This document shows, piece by piece, positions 13,454 through 26,822 of a stretch of DNA of 64,000 bases. This DNA is from Progne subis subis (Eukaryota > Chordata > Aves > Passeriformes > Hirundinidae). The position numbers and the translations under genes are program-made. A model generated the notes under the pieces. That model had not been told where the DNA came from. It searched no databases and saw nothing but the letters and a program-made list of their open reading frames with translations. The first letter of the stretch is position 1. The number at the start of each line of letters is the position of its first letter. The stretch spans positions 6,047,321 through 6,111,320 of the forward strand of contig JAKJHU010000033.1 of NCBI GenBank assembly GCA_022316685.1. Direction: 5' to 3'.

Positions 13454-14593
13454 CTGGAAGGAAAAAACAAAACACACAGATTAGAAAAATACCACTTCTA
13501 AGGATGTTAGCTGCTCAATTGTATCAGTAAAAGGGTGAAGAGTCAGTCAAGGATTTCTGGTACTTGGCAGTTTTTCCACTGTAAATTGCCTATTCACTCA
13601 AACCAGAACACATCACAACAAGGTGCCTGTTTTGCTTTGAGAAAATATTCAGAGTCCTACACAGGCATTTCTGGTCAACACAGAGACAGAAAGCAATCCT
13701 ACCTCTAACAGCCAAAGCCTATGAAGAGAAAGTGCCATGGGAGATCAAATTTCACACTGTGCCATTAGCCTGGATTGAACAAAGAACTCAAACCCACCTA
13801 TTTAGTGTTCCCCCTGTATTACCAAACTTTATACCCAGCTGCTCCCAGGCACTTTGGTTTCTGACACCCCTCCTGCTCCACTCTGTATCGCTGTACCTGT
13901 GTAATTCAATAAGAGAAATCACTCTTCACAGAAGTCTAGCACGTTGACTTTGCAAGGAAATTCCATCTCATCCCCCTTCATAAGATTCAAGTATATTCAG
14001 ATCAAATATCAGAAATATTGAGTATCAGAGATTCTGAGTATTAAGGAAAAATAAATAAGGCAGGACAGTAGGTCCTTGCAGTTACACAGTCCTTGGAAAA
14101 TTAAAATATGAAATACAGAAAGATTATCAGGGGGACTGGGTTCAAGTCCTCTTTTTGCCACAAGTCCCAAGCACAATACTGTGCCAAACGTTCATTCTCA
14201 ACCCTGTTATAACGGGCTAGTATCCTATGAGCTACCAGCCTTAAAAATTAAAATTGCAAGGCATTTGGGGCAGGGATTGCCAATTTCCCTTGTCTGTTGC
14301 CCAGCCCTGGATGTCTAATGACTGTTACTTTAACAATAATTAATTGAACAACAATAAACAGTACTGAAATGCTGCTTAGAAGGAAAACAGTATCAGTACC
14401 AGCATTTTTCTGGTTTCACATTTCTGCATAGAACAGTGATAATATTCCATGTGTAAACAAATTACATTTCATGGTGGCATTAAATCCACAAGCAGCCAAA
14501 ACTCAATTATCAGTGACTGAGGAGAATTACAAAGAACTACTGTTAAGGCTCTGCTAAAATGCTGTAAAATGTTCCAAGCTGGTACACCTCCAG

Positions 14594-14607
14594 AAAAAAA
14601 AAAAAAA
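14594..14607. repeat. Poly(A) tract
   Basis: Fourteen uninterrupted A residues in intronic DNA, followed by A/C-rich sequence. Confidence 0.95.
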
Positions 14608-17600
14608 CAAACCAAACACTTTCAGTCCTTCTTTTCCTCCTACTGATCTCCATTTTGTTTAAAGTATTACTTTCAAACTAACAGTGAAAATATCCTGTTA
14701 GGCAGAAAATACAAGCGGCCTCTACACACCTTAGGCCCTTCCTGGGTTGGGGAGCACATAGTAATTTTCCACTGGGGGGTCCAGAGGCAAAACCTCAGCC
14801 TACTTACAATAGGTTAGCTTCTCTAAGTTACTTTGGGCAGATCCTTACCATTAAATCATGTAGAAACTGAGAATTCTGCTGCAGTGCTTATAAGATGCTA
14901 TAGAAGCTGCTAAATTTCATGAAATGCTGTGGAGTACTCATGTGTCTGTGTGATTATTTAAACTTTAGTTTGCAGTTTACCTTGTAGCTTTAACATCCAA
15001 GTATATCTATTTTTCAGCCTCATGCTGAAGGTGCTCAGAGTGCTGCTGGGTCTGCCTCAGAAGCTGCATGCAGGAACTCTCTGGGTCTTTACTATGATCC
15101 CCAGTTCTATCAAAGAGTCCCTTTTTGAAGAACTCATTTGGTCATTGAGGCCCCCTTTACCTGCATAGGCAAGGATCTAATAAACTGGGATGATCAAATC
15201 TCACTTTCAATGCCACTTCTGTTCTAGGTTCTGAAAACCCAGCTTCCGCATCATAAAGAGGTGGCAGACCATTGCAAAAACTACTACAAACTTGGAAGGA
15301 AAGGGTTCATGCACTCAGTTATTAGGTTCCACCCCCTTTGCGTGCATGGCCACAGGGATTCAAACCTCTCGATGAAAATGGGGGCTAAATATGTTACAGG
15401 TCTTTTAGAGACAGCAATTGCTATCATCAAAAAGAAGCTCCTTCTACTTGTCCTTTTCCTTATGAAGTCTTCTTTCTACCCAATCCCTAACTCATTTTGC
15501 AAATAACTCAGAACGTCTGAGTTAAATTCTCTCACACTGCAAGCCATGAATTCGGGCCCAAGCAGAAGTGCTCAGTGATGTGAGCCCCCAGCAGATTCTT
15601 CATCTTTGGCATACGCACTGCAGGAAGCACACACCAATCTGCAAGAATTAGAAAAAAGCCCTGGCAACCCCACATTGCAACAGGATTTTTGCAGTCAATT
15701 TAGCACATGTGTTCCTACCACTAATCACAGCTTTAAGCTACATGGGAAAAACAAGGGTCACCAGACTGTTAACATCCATGGTTGGAAAAATGCTATTCCA
15801 GCCGGCTGCTCTCACTTTGAGTTAGAGATCAAATCAGAAAGGACGAACATGGCTGTACCCATACTCAGTGTACAATGTGCTGTGTAACAGGGAAGGGATT
15901 TGAACAGCGCTTTTTTCTTCTTTTTTTTCCTGCTTTTTGCAACTGTGCGGAAGTCATGGCTCTGACAATGTACTCCCTCAAGCTGACGTGTATTAGCACA
16001 CATATTTATGATCACTATAGAAAAACCACGAAAAAGTAGGGAGGAACTGTGATTGTCTTTTATTAAAAAAAAAGACCATATGTCCACCACTGCTCATGCC
16101 TCAAGCAGCAGAAGCAGTGAAATCAGCTGTGAACTCTACATATGGACACTGCATTCTAATGGCGTGATCTAAGCAACTGCTGTGGTCCACATATCATGTC
16201 ATCAAAGAAAAATTTATACCTAAATGATGGCAGTTAACTGTAAACATGAAACTATTTTTTTCCTATTCTGATAGGAAAAATTACTTTGAAAGAATTGCTT
16301 TGTGGAGCCAATAGTGATGCACAAATCGTGTTTGCAAAGGCAAAAAGCAAGAGGTATTCTGTAAACATCCATCACACAGAAATAGTTTTACAGAAGAAAA
16401 ACATTTCCCTAAGATCCTTCCTGCTCAGTATGATGGGAGAAATTCTACTTTACATGACCAAAACCCTCTTTCTGAAACAGGAGACAGTGGGGAGCCCTTC
16501 TGTTCCTCTAAGGTACCACAAGCACAGAGACAAAAAAAGCCAGCATTTTTCTTTAAATGAAAAAAGCAACCATTATCTTCAAAAGCTCTTGGAGGAACTC
16601 AGCCTTTCTCTGAGTCTGTATATCAAAGAATTTCATATTCCAAACAAACCATCCTGCCTCTCTTGTGAATGGAATAAGCTGGAGTACAGTTCTACCTCCT
16701 GCTGTATGGAAAACACTCATCCGCTGGCTTTTTCTGTCTTCTACTCTCTGGAGCTGCTATTTTGTATCCTTGGAGCACAAAAAGATTGAAGATGCTGTCA
16801 TGGCTGCTGTCAGCTCCCAAAGCTACAGGGTCTGTGTATGGAAACCTGGGCTGCTCAAGAGCAATCCAGCTGCCTGTGGATCCAAGGGACCTGGACCAGT
16901 TTTTAAGCTGAGTCACTTCCAAGTTTTAAGGGTGATGATAAAAATTAAGAGATCAGAGTTTCTCAAAGAGAACGAAAGCAGGATTTGATCCTGTTGAGCA
17001 TTATTTAGCATTTCCACAGCCTTACTGTCAGGGAGAGTTGAACTCCATGCTGATGTTAAGTAAAAATTGTTTCCGCACTTGAAGAAAAAAAAACAAAACA
17101 AAAAGCACAAACACAAGGAGAGTCTATGAACCTGGGCTCTCAGTCTGCAGAAGTGAATGCTATTCATTATGAAAATTCTAATGATCTACTTTGTTACCGT
17201 GCATTAAATAAAGTGCAAATTCAATTTCCTGTTGGGGTTTTATTTCTTTCTCGTATTTTTCAGCTTCATAGGATAATGGTGCTATTTTCAAGCAGGGAAA
17301 TAGCCATACGACAGTTATTCTTAGGACATAATGGATCTCTTGTTTGAAGGTAGAAAGGAATTTGGAAATGTTTATCACCTCCATCCAAACAAATACAGAG
17401 GGAAAATCTGTTTCTTTTTTTTCGCATAAGAGTTTAACAAATCCCATATTGATGAAAGCAAGGTTCAAGTTCTGATTAGAGTTTAAAGTTTCTGTATTTC
17501 AAATGAACCAGGTCTCCCTCTGCCTTTTACTCCTCTTACCAACACTTTTCTTTAAAGTGTTGTCATTTAAAGAATGAATATACCTCCAAGCATCATCAGA

Positions 17601-19375
17601 AGAGCACATAAGAACAATAAATCTCAGAAGCTGTGCTGCAGCCTTACCCTGGCAGGGAGATTGCAAGGCACCAGTACAAAACACATCCAGTGGTTTGCAA
17701 AAGCTGTAACAGAGATTCCAATGACCAGTTGTCACAATTCTGTCACTGGAGATCTTTTCCTATCATACACTGATGAGAGATGCATTTTGATTGAAGCTAT
17801 TTGGAACTGTGCCCAGCATTCCCAGTGGTTCTGGAATCTCTTCCCGTTTCAACAGATTGAGATTAGAAACAATGCTGGGAAGTCAAAGCACATAAACATG
17901 GAACAAATACAGGTGACCTCAAAATCTGTTTTGATAACTTAACATCAGGTAGAAGAAAGGTTTAGCAGCTAAAACACCTCCTGAGCAAAAGACAAAATTG
18001 TATTTCTCCACTCTTCTCCTGAACTGGTCTGAGATCCCTCTTGGGAAGCATCCTCTGGCCTCCAGTCAGCCTTTCTCCTCTTCCCATGAAACCCTTGACG
18101 CTCCACTTCAAGCATCCTGCCTGCACCACTCCTGAGAGCTGCTGTCATTGTGACACAAGTAATTCTCAGCAGGGCACTTGAGTGAAACCCCAGGGCATTT
18201 AATGCAAGCATTCACTCAACTGAAACCAGAAGTGGATTCTGAGTCTCAGAGGAGCTCAGTTTTAACTTGATCAACTTCCCAATCTGTGCCATGACCCTGC
18301 CTTCAGTCCTCCAACACTGGAGACACAAATAATGCTGCACTGGTAGTTGTTCCTGTCTGCACCATTGAAAGAAATTTGTCCTGCACAAATTTCAGTCTTT
18401 CTAGTAACCCAACAGCCAACAGCTCATACCTGAGCTCAACAACAAGCAAACAGCAGCTGTATGTAGTGTAGCAATGTGACAGCTTCCCCATTCCCCCACT
18501 GAAATATCAGTAGTTTGTGCACCAGGATGGAAACAATGGCAGGAATCATTCAACCATTTAAAACACCTTTCACATTAAACTAGGCATGAGGTGGAGATCA
18601 AAGTCATTTACAGGTCCGTGGGAAATGAACCTTGAAGAAAAGGCAATCAGTGAAAAAATGTCAAAGTTTAGCCTCGGATCGCTTGACTGTAACTATCTAG
18701 AGGAAACATCTCTCTAAAAAGACTTTAAATAAGCAAACCGGGAATTTAAGGATAGAACAAACCCAAAGCACATCCAAGCCAGGCAAATTAAGGATTCACT
18801 GACCACAAAGCCAAGAAACTTTCTGTATTTTTGTAAGGATGCTCTGCCCCACTCACCAGGCACTTGTTAAGCTTCCGGCTGCTCCTCTACTTCCAAAGGG
18901 ATCCAATAGCTTTTTAAAATCTGACATGGCATCTGTCAGCATTCATCAATATCAGCAAACTAGTGCAATTAATTTAATTTCCTGTCAAATGTTTGGTCCC
19001 TGAAGAGACCTCAAGCCCAACTAAACTATGATTGGTATCAATCACTAATCATTAATAGTATTCTAACCCCAACAGAAAGTAAGATCCACTTCAGAATGGG
19101 AAAAAACAGAACCTGAAATGAAATGACAGTAGGAATCACTGCAAGAACAGTCTTCAAGACACAGCAGTTAAGATATGTAAATGCATAAATGGTGATTAAT
19201 CTCACAGCTGCAAATGAGGTTTGATTTCACATCAAGCTACCTGAATGCATGAATTCACATTTGAACTCCATTCTCTGGCATGGGAGAAATTTTAACCTCT
19301 GTTAGCTTCCCAGAAATAACAGATTCCCATTTCTACTTGGATCTTGGTTTAGTGATTCAGAGCTTCACATGACCT

Positions 19376-19455
19376 CGTATATGTAATACATAATATATAC
19401 TGTATATAAAATATTATTTTATATATATATATTTGTATATATAGAATCATATAAT
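19376..19455. repeat. AT-rich low-complexity stretch with (TA)n
   Basis: This is almost entirely A and T with repeated TATATA, including ATATATATATATTTG near 19422. It could form cruciforms or be length-variable. Confidence 0.9.
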
Positions 19456-20056
19456 TTCATGATGCTTAGGAAGGAGCACATTCTACCCACATATGTGTTA
19501 TCACATCTGTTACAGAAGAACTTGTGAAGATCAAACACTGCACTGGACATCTACTACAAGAATGGCCTCATATTTTCATATTTAAACTTTCCATCCACTG
19601 ACACTGGACTATTTATAGCCCTACCCAGCAGTCTGTTTGCATCCTCCTCCTGCTGCCACTGAAGGAATCTGATGACAGATCAAAGGTCAAAGAACTAATG
19701 ATTTAAAGCACATTCCAACCTGTTGATATAGTGTCTGCTTACATGACCCTGACTTCTTCCCAGTTCTTTAAGGGAGGAAGGTCCAGTTCAAAGTCAAAGG
19801 ATTACAGAGCATCCCAAAATCTAAACTTAGGAAGCCTCCCCCTTCCCTGTCAGGCTCACTGAACTGCAGATGATGTAGCCTTGAAAAGTCATCACACAAA
19901 AAACCCAGACCTGTGCCTGGAACCTAAACGTACCACAGAGGATTCTGGAAGTTAAGGTCAAGAGACATCTGACTGAAGAGAGGAAAATTACCACATTTAC
20001 TCCATAATTAACAAAATGCTTTATGCTGATTTATAACAATGTTTTAATAGAAGCTT

Positions 20057-20058
<2 letters not shown>

Positions 20059-20107
<49 letters not shown>
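20059..20107. repeat. 49-base poly(T) run
   Basis: Forty-nine uninterrupted T residues, followed by CCCCCTGGGG. This is the longest homopolymer in the window. Read on the minus strand it is a poly(A), which could be the tail of a retrocopy, but I recognise none next to it. Confidence 0.97.
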
Positions 20108-20289
20108 CCCCCTGGGGAATACTCTAGGTTTGTGGAATGCTTCCTGGATGCCAAGACTTGTCTTTGCCTTATAATTAGCAAGATTATTAGCAGGTAATAG
20201 CCTTTTGATATTTGATATCACTGTAGCATGTGAAACATTGTTACACAGTGAAACATTTTCACCTGACCTTTATGACACATAATTGCAGA

Positions 20290-20440
20290 TATCCCATTCC
20301 TGGAAGTGTTCAAGGCCAAGCTGGACAGGGCTTTGAGCAACCTGGTCTATTGATTTGGCAACCTGGTCAATGGCAGAGGGGCTGGAGCTATATTTTAAAG
20401 TCCCTTCCACCCCAAACCGCTCCATGATTCTGTGATAGTG
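20290..20440 (+). mobile_element. CR1 LINE 3'-end fragment
   Basis: The text runs from a CCTGGAAGTGTTCAAGGCC-like segment through CTGGACAGGGCTTTGAGCAA to CCCTTCCACCCCAAACC and the terminal CATGATTCTGTGATAG. This is the standard bird CR1 3' end, severely 5' truncated and noncoding. It lies about 180 bases downstream of the 49-base T run, but nothing shows that the two are one insertion. Confidence 0.9.
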
Positions 20441-23400
20441 AGGACTTGAAAACTTAAGGACACCATCCATATACTTATGGCAGGACTGCTTATTTATGAG
20501 ATTAAATTTTTGTTTAGTCTACATTGTCATTACAAAAACTAAGTTTTCAAATTCATATTTGGCATCACAAACAGGGACACTCTCTACTATTTGAAGCATT
20601 TCTACCACAAACACTACACTATCTTGCTAAGATAATTCAACCAATCTCTACATGTACCAAAATCAAGCTATGTAAACTTTTACGTTGTTAGTAGGAAACC
20701 TTAAAGCTTTTTCTGTTAAGCAATACAGCGTATTGAAACCAGCTTTTCCCTCTAACCCAAAAGATGAATCACAGGCTTAATAATGAAGCCTTATTATAGC
20801 AATTTTGCTAGCCTCAAAGTTTCCTCTGCTAGTACATGCAATAGGGTAAAATGAACTGTAATCAACTGACAATGGTAGAAAATTATCATTTGTATCAGAT
20901 CGCAATTTCAATTGAGATATTAAAATCTCTGCTCATGCACATTGTAATTTAGGGCCTGATCCCACACACATTTACATATGGAACAGCATTGCAGTGAGTA
21001 GTCTCAGTTTTTCCAGAAAAGTTATTCATGTATGTAGAAGCTAACAAGAAAAACTTTTACTTCTTCATAAGCCACTAATTAATTCTTGTTAATGGTAATG
21101 TTTATTGGAGACAAACCCAATGAAGTCTCCAGCTCAACCTCCTCATCTAACCTTCCCTTCTGTCAGCCTGCTGCTCCTACCGCTTCATTAAAGATGAACA
21201 ATTTGGCATGGTAAGAGTAATGTACTGCTGCTGAAACAGAACTTAAAGCTTATTTATTACACCTGGAGGTAATGCAGAATCCTATTAAATTTGCATCTGT
21301 AACACAAACCAGTGTAATTCCCTAGCAAAATACGAGACTTTGTTATGAAACAGCCAAAGACAACTGCTCTGAATGGCGTTCCTGGAGCTGCACTGCTAAA
21401 TGTTTTTTATCCCTCTTCTGTCCATCATTCCCCTGTTAACTCCAGCTCCGAGTCAGCTGCTGCCTGCCTGAAATTCTTCGCCTATCAGGAGGGTGGCAGA
21501 GCTCACCTTCCTGGGGACAGGCACACCATTTTCAGCTTTTTGTGCTCTTATCGGGAGCCACAAATAGAAGCGGCCAGCCCAGCCAGGCAGATAGGACACA
21601 CCAGCTGGAGACACTTGGCTCTCCAAGGCAGAGCCCCAGCGAGCTCCATCTTATCGTGGGGGCACGGCAACATGTCAGTCAGGGGAGGTTTTACTTGTCA
21701 TCTTTGGCAGGGAGCAGTTCCTCTGTTCTTAGAAAGATTCCAGAGATGGACAGAGTGCCAGACTCCTGGGGAGGACGATTGTCTGATCACATTACGTGAT
21801 GCATCAGCATGTCCTGAGCTGGCTGATGCACATGGAGACATAAGTCACCGTGATCCTGCAGTGCCACAGCCACCACTGACATGCATGCCGAGCAGTCATG
21901 GAGTTCCAAAGAGCCTCTGACACAACCTAGGGAAGCAGGACTACAAGCATATCAAATACACTTACAAGTATGATGTAAACACGAAGTTGAGAGCGTGGAT
22001 GGCACAAATAAAAAGGAATCTCATACAGAGCAGAGAACAAGGATCACACAGAAACTCTGTGCCCATAGAACTCGTGTGACAGCCTTATCAGGAAATGGAT
22101 GTTTTCCACATCATCTAAATCTATGCATAAAAGTTTAAACACTTTCAGCAGGTATGAAAACAGACAGGTGTGGGCTTGTTCAAGTCTTTCACGCTGTAGA
22201 TGTGAATTGCAGTCTCAAGAGCAAAGTTTAGTACACAAAAAAGAAAAAGATAACCAAGACATCTGTAGATGCCCCTGATATGTCTTGGTCCCAGTATCTG
22301 TTGGTTTTGCTGCCTAACAACATACTTTATAAACTGAGGGGGTCTAACTCCACCTCCTGTAGAGTTGCAGTCATGCCAAATTAAAAACACATCAGACTAA
22401 GAGGGAAAAAAACCACTTACTTGAACAGCTGTGTCCCACTTGTATAAACCATATGGTCAGACAACATGCAATGTGAGTAAATAACTATGTGGCTTAAACA
22501 AAACCTGCACTCAAATACCGGAGGCTAACAATAAACAAGATCTGCAGCTCAGGTAAAAGATTCAAAACAGGACTTGGAGCAACCTCCCATACACACTCCT
22601 TTCTTTTCTCTCTGTGAAGACAAATGAACTCTAAAAAGATAACACTCACTTGCTGGCAAACCCAACTAATAAGGCACAGGCTGAATGAACAACATGAGAA
22701 AAGTCTCTAACATTCAGCTCTGCCCCTCTCAGGCTCAAACTGGATTTACTTTCCTCCATTTCCTTAACAAGCTAAAGGTCCAAATCAGAGTTTCATGTCC
22801 CCCAGCAAGAGTTATTTCTATAGCTCTCACTTCTCTGGTGATCTTCATGCAAGCACTCATAAGGCCAATAATATTATAGAGTCTTAAACTGTCATCAGGT
22901 TGGAAATATCCCCATAAACAGAAGCCACAGTAAATTTAGACATTCCTCTAGGGAAGGAAAGAACAAAGCAAAAAAAGTATACTAGTGAATCCAGTCTTGC
23001 AACAGAACAGTCAAAGCACAAAAGCAGCTTATGAGTAAGTAACTAAAACACAAGTTAAAGAAGAAACTAGCCTCACCCCTCCTAAAAAAAGCAAGATTAA
23101 TGTCACATTCATCAGGACAACAAGTCCAAAGCCCTGCTCCATCTGCCCCCTTCTTTATCAGGAGGTCCTGTTTGCTGCCTGGCCTGAATTACCATTCTCC
23201 TTTGATATTCAAAGGCTCTCAGGTGGCCTGATGCTGAAAATATCCTAATCCAGTGTCTTCTGTAAATTGAGACCACCACTCACTATGGACAGAAAGAAGA
23301 AAATAAACAAATAGTTGGTTTTGAACTGCTCAGGGATTATGTGATATCAAGTACTGCTTGAAATACAGCAGCTGTAATAGAGAGATGCATTTCCCCAAGC

Positions 23401-24517
23401 ATTCCAGAAACAGGGCAGACAATGCTCCATGCTCTCCTCTCAGGAAAGCTGATGCCGCTCCAGATTGGCACAGATGAAATATGTTAAATGTCTAGGAGAA
23501 GGTTAACTTATTTTTAGTAATCTAGCTGTATTTAACTAAAAACCACAGGTAACATACAGAATATCTTAGATTCTAGACACTGATTTTTCAGCATACAAAT
23601 AACTCGCGTGATCTTTTTAAAAAAAACCCTTTAGTAACATAGGGAAACAACTATTTCTATTTTTTGCTATATTCCATATATTCAGGAAGTGGAAGAACAG
23701 AGCAACCACACAACTATTCCACCCACATTTGGAACATGAAAAATATAATTGAAACTCAGGAACTGGGCTGGAGACACTTTTCAAAGTCTGAATCTGCAGT
23801 ATACATGCCAGATATGGACTTTCAGAAAAGAAAACTTAGGTTTAATAGTAGTGAAAAACGATGTGGTATTGATTCTGCTGCTGTGTTTTAGTTGCCTGGT
23901 TACTCTGATTTATTCCAGCACCTTTCTCCATGTTTGCCATCAGCTCTGCCAGGTTAACCTGGAGCCTGAATCCTTTTCTGTGCTGTATCTATCCTGTGCT
24001 AAGCTGGGACCAACTGTGGCAGACAGTGCTTGCACACGGACCTGGGCATTTCTCCTTATTCTCACCTTTCATCCCACATTTTGTGGTTACTCAATTCAAC
24101 CAACTCTGCATTGCTGTTCATTAAACAGCAACTCTGTGAAGGAGCCAGGGTTGCCTCCTGCTCCACAACACCCATCTTCAAAGGTAGTGAATTCACAAAG
24201 CATAGTTTTACAATTATTTAACGCTTCAGTAAACCTCTGTTTTGTGAAAAAAACATAGTGAGTCTTTGTTGTGGTCACAGAGGGCTCAGTGGCATGAGCT
24301 GGAGTTGCCAAGAGCCCTTCAGGTCCTCTCCCTGTGGAATGGGCAGCACTATCCCCATTCCCAAGGCAGCTCCACAGCATAAAGTCCTTAGAACACCTCT
24401 GCAGAACCTTTTTGGTGGGTTTTTTGAAAGCAGGTACTTTCAGCAGTCAAATGAGTACAAAGGACCTTAATTTTCATAACTATCCCCAATGAAAGAGAGT
24501 TGTTGTTACCAACAACA

Positions 24518-24520
<3 letters not shown>

Positions 24521-24562
<42 letters not shown>
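24521..24562. repeat. 42-base poly(A) run
   Basis: Forty-two uninterrupted A residues lie 225 bases downstream (in gene orientation) of the LIM1 exon donor. The transcript carries this as a U run. Confidence 0.97.
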
Positions 24563-24566
<4 letters not shown>

Positions 24567-24786
24567 CAGATCCTTGAAAAGCACTTTGACCAAAAACTAC
24601 AAAAAGACAGAATTTTCCTAAGTACCACCACCATTCTTTACCCTTCCCACCCTCAAAGCCTTCAGGTACCAAGCAAAGGGAGTATTTGCAATGGGTTGAT
24701 GGCAGGAAGCACAACCTCCCATCAGTGGCTCAAGGCACATTTGCACAAATTGAGTCATTTCTAACAGATGGATATCAAGGTTTTAC

Positions 24787-24921
24787 CTTTGCAGGTGAAG
24801 CATTTGATGTGGAAGTGTCTGGTTTGAACACGGAGCACTTCACCTTTACAAGGCTCCCCACATTTGTGGCAGTGGATGACCGGCTTTTCAGAGGGGTGGT
24901 GGGACTCCTGAGGATGGGCCA
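24787..24921 (-). CDS. ABLIM1: ABLIM1 exon: first half of LIM domain 1
   Basis: Seen: the exon is 135 bases, with acceptor TTTACAG just above 24921 and donor G|GTAAAA at 24787/24786. It encodes (V)AHPQESHHPSEKPVIHCHKC and continues to ...HFHIKCFTCK, ending one base into the next codon. The first zinc site of LIM1 is visible: Cys-x2-Cys (CHKC), then His-x2-Cys (HIKC). The next Cys pair (C-FTC) begins the second zinc site. Known: the LIM domains of abLIM proteins bind two zinc ions and mediate protein contacts, while the C-terminal villin headpiece binds F-actin. The EKPVIHC...GEPCKGEVLRV core is characteristic of ABLIM1 rather than ABLIM2 or ABLIM3 as I know those paralogs. This is the first exon common to the LIM-containing isoforms in the window. 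The upstream intron to 55633 is about 30.7 kb and the downstream intron to 13453 about 11.3 kb. Confidence 0.97.
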
Positions 24922-26778
24922 CTGTAAAGCAAACAAACAAAAATATTTCAACCCAAACAAAAAGAATATTTTCTCCTATACAAATCTCTGTGTGCTCAGA
25001 CACTTTTTACATCGCGACACAAATGTATCTTGGTCACGTTTTATGGTCATCTAAAAAGTTACCACCATTTTATTTAAATACAGTCTTTTCATAAACCAGT
25101 ACTTTAAGACATTCACATCAACTACTGCCTCTTTCCATGAAGGCTGTTATAGAAAGATGAGGAAAAATTCCCTCCCTGGTGTCAGTGCCACAACGTGTTT
25201 CAGAATGTCTGCCATTTTCTTTCCAAGAACACGAGCGTGTGCAAACCATTGGATGAGCACACAAGGAAACAAAAACTAAGCTAATTTAATACAAGAAAGA
25301 ATATAATCCAAGCAAAAAGGATTGAAGGAAAGCATTTCCAAATCAAGTTCTGGGAAACCAGATGAACCAGATAGTCTGTATGCAAATGACTACACTAAAA
25401 ATAAACTACAAACATCTCTTTTTTTGCTACAGCAGATACCTAAAGAAGGGAGAGCACTCCTGAAGAGGAAAGAAGCCACTATTATTTGTCTCTACTGCCA
25501 TCAACTCTGGCAGAAATTACTCTGCATGCAAATTAGAGATACTATGAGTAGGCAGAAACTACCCATGTATTTGCAATATTGTCAGGGAGACACAATTCCA
25601 GGCAGTGGTAATCAGCTACCCAACTACCCATAGTAGAGCTTGGATAGGAACAGGAAAAGTTTGTGGATTTCACTGTTGTAATAAAAGCTTAATTGCTCCA
25701 CATTTGGCTTCTGTAAAACACTGTTTAACTTTCTCTTCAGATGTGGCAGCTTGGGGCCCTAACAGAAGTGCAAGGGTGTAAGCTGGAGCAAGATTTAATC
25801 TCAACTGAACTGTTTGAAGTGGAAAGTATTACCCAGAGTGTTCCCAAATAAACCTATGTTCCTTCAATTCTCCCTCCCACATCCCATTCTAGCAGTAGAA
25901 AGCTTTCCTCCTTGTAATATTGTTCTCAAACTAGTAGTGCTCATCAGAACATTTCAGAGAAAACATACCTCTACCGACGCCTCTGTCTTTAAACCATTCC
26001 TGTCCTATTTTTCCCGGCCTGCAAAGGACTGAGTGCTGATACATCACTCTCACTGTCACTGGGATACATCTTCATGATTTTATCTCAGAGTTTTCTCGAG
26101 ATCTTTTCCTTTCCTGATCAGTTCCTGGCATCATCCCAACCAGGACTCTGCTGTTTTTCAGGTTACTGCTTATGCAGCAATATAACAGACACCTTGCTCA
26201 TATTTACTGCACCAGATTCCTTCCCTTCTTCAATGGATTTCTAGGGAAAAAGCCCCATCGCTCCATGAAGTCTTTTTATATTAATCTCCTTTATAAATGC
26301 CTTACTGAAGAAATGCTGCCACCATTTTGCATTACATAAGTACAAGATTAGGGGAGTAACAGCATTGAGAATAGAGAATAGCAAATATTCTAAGCAATTT
26401 CTGCTATACAGACCCAGACAAACAAATAGGGCAACTGTTTTTCTCTTCCTATCACCACTCACATCTCCCACCCCAAACTTCATAGAAAATGGCCAAATTC
26501 CTCTACTCAAGCTCAAAGTTTTTAATACCTCCTTCTCTGCTAGCCCCACTTAAGCTATTTCCCCTGAGCATTTATTCAGCCCATCCTGGTGGACAGAATT
26601 CAGCTGGTAATGCCAACCAGTATTTCAATTAGCAGCTCCAGTGAAATAAAAGCTCACTGAATGCCTTACCTTGAGTGAACCTCATCTAATGATCAGCAGT
26701 GCAATACTATTTCTGGAGTGGCAGTTAATATTCTTACAAACAAAACTATTCACTGGCAACCAAGGAAATATATAGGTA

Positions 26779-26822
26779 AGAAGGAAAGAAAGAAGGAAAG
26801 AAAGAAGGAAAGGGAGAGAGAA
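26779..26822. repeat. (GAAA)n/(GAAG)n purine repeat
   Basis: An imperfect tandem array of GAAGGAAAGAAA units, all purines on the plus strand. Confidence 0.9.

Larger units (their letters stand above)
13454..24786 (-). other. ABLIM1: ABLIM1 intron within LIM domain 1
   Basis: The 11.3 kb intron has a GTAAAA donor at 24786 and a TTCCAG acceptor ending at 13454. It splits LIM1 between its zinc sites. It holds an AT-rich low-complexity stretch at 19.4 kb, a 49-base T run at 20059, a CR1 3' tail at 20.3 kb, a GC-richer patch at 21.4-21.9 kb and a 42-base A run at 24521. Open frames of up to 191 codons on the plus strand (for example 16286-16789 and 21345-21920) show no recognisable domain and are not called as genes. 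Confidence 0.93.

Noticed and set aside
13299..13484. Plus-strand open frame across the LIM1/LIM2 exon
   Set aside because: It is the shadow of the conserved minus-strand coding exon.
14100..14160. GGTTCAAGTCC at 14138, matching a Pol III B-box, followed by a T run
   Set aside because: No A-box at a fitting distance upstream and no tRNA cloverleaf or SINE body.
16286..16789. 167-codon plus-strand open frame within the LIM1 intron
   Set aside because: No recognisable domain, no splice or promoter context, and it lies inside an ABLIM1 intron on the opposite strand. Length is within chance for a 64 kb window.
21345..21920. 191-codon plus-strand open frame
   Set aside because: It lies in a GC-richer patch where stops are rarer, has a second overlapping open frame, and its residues resemble no family.
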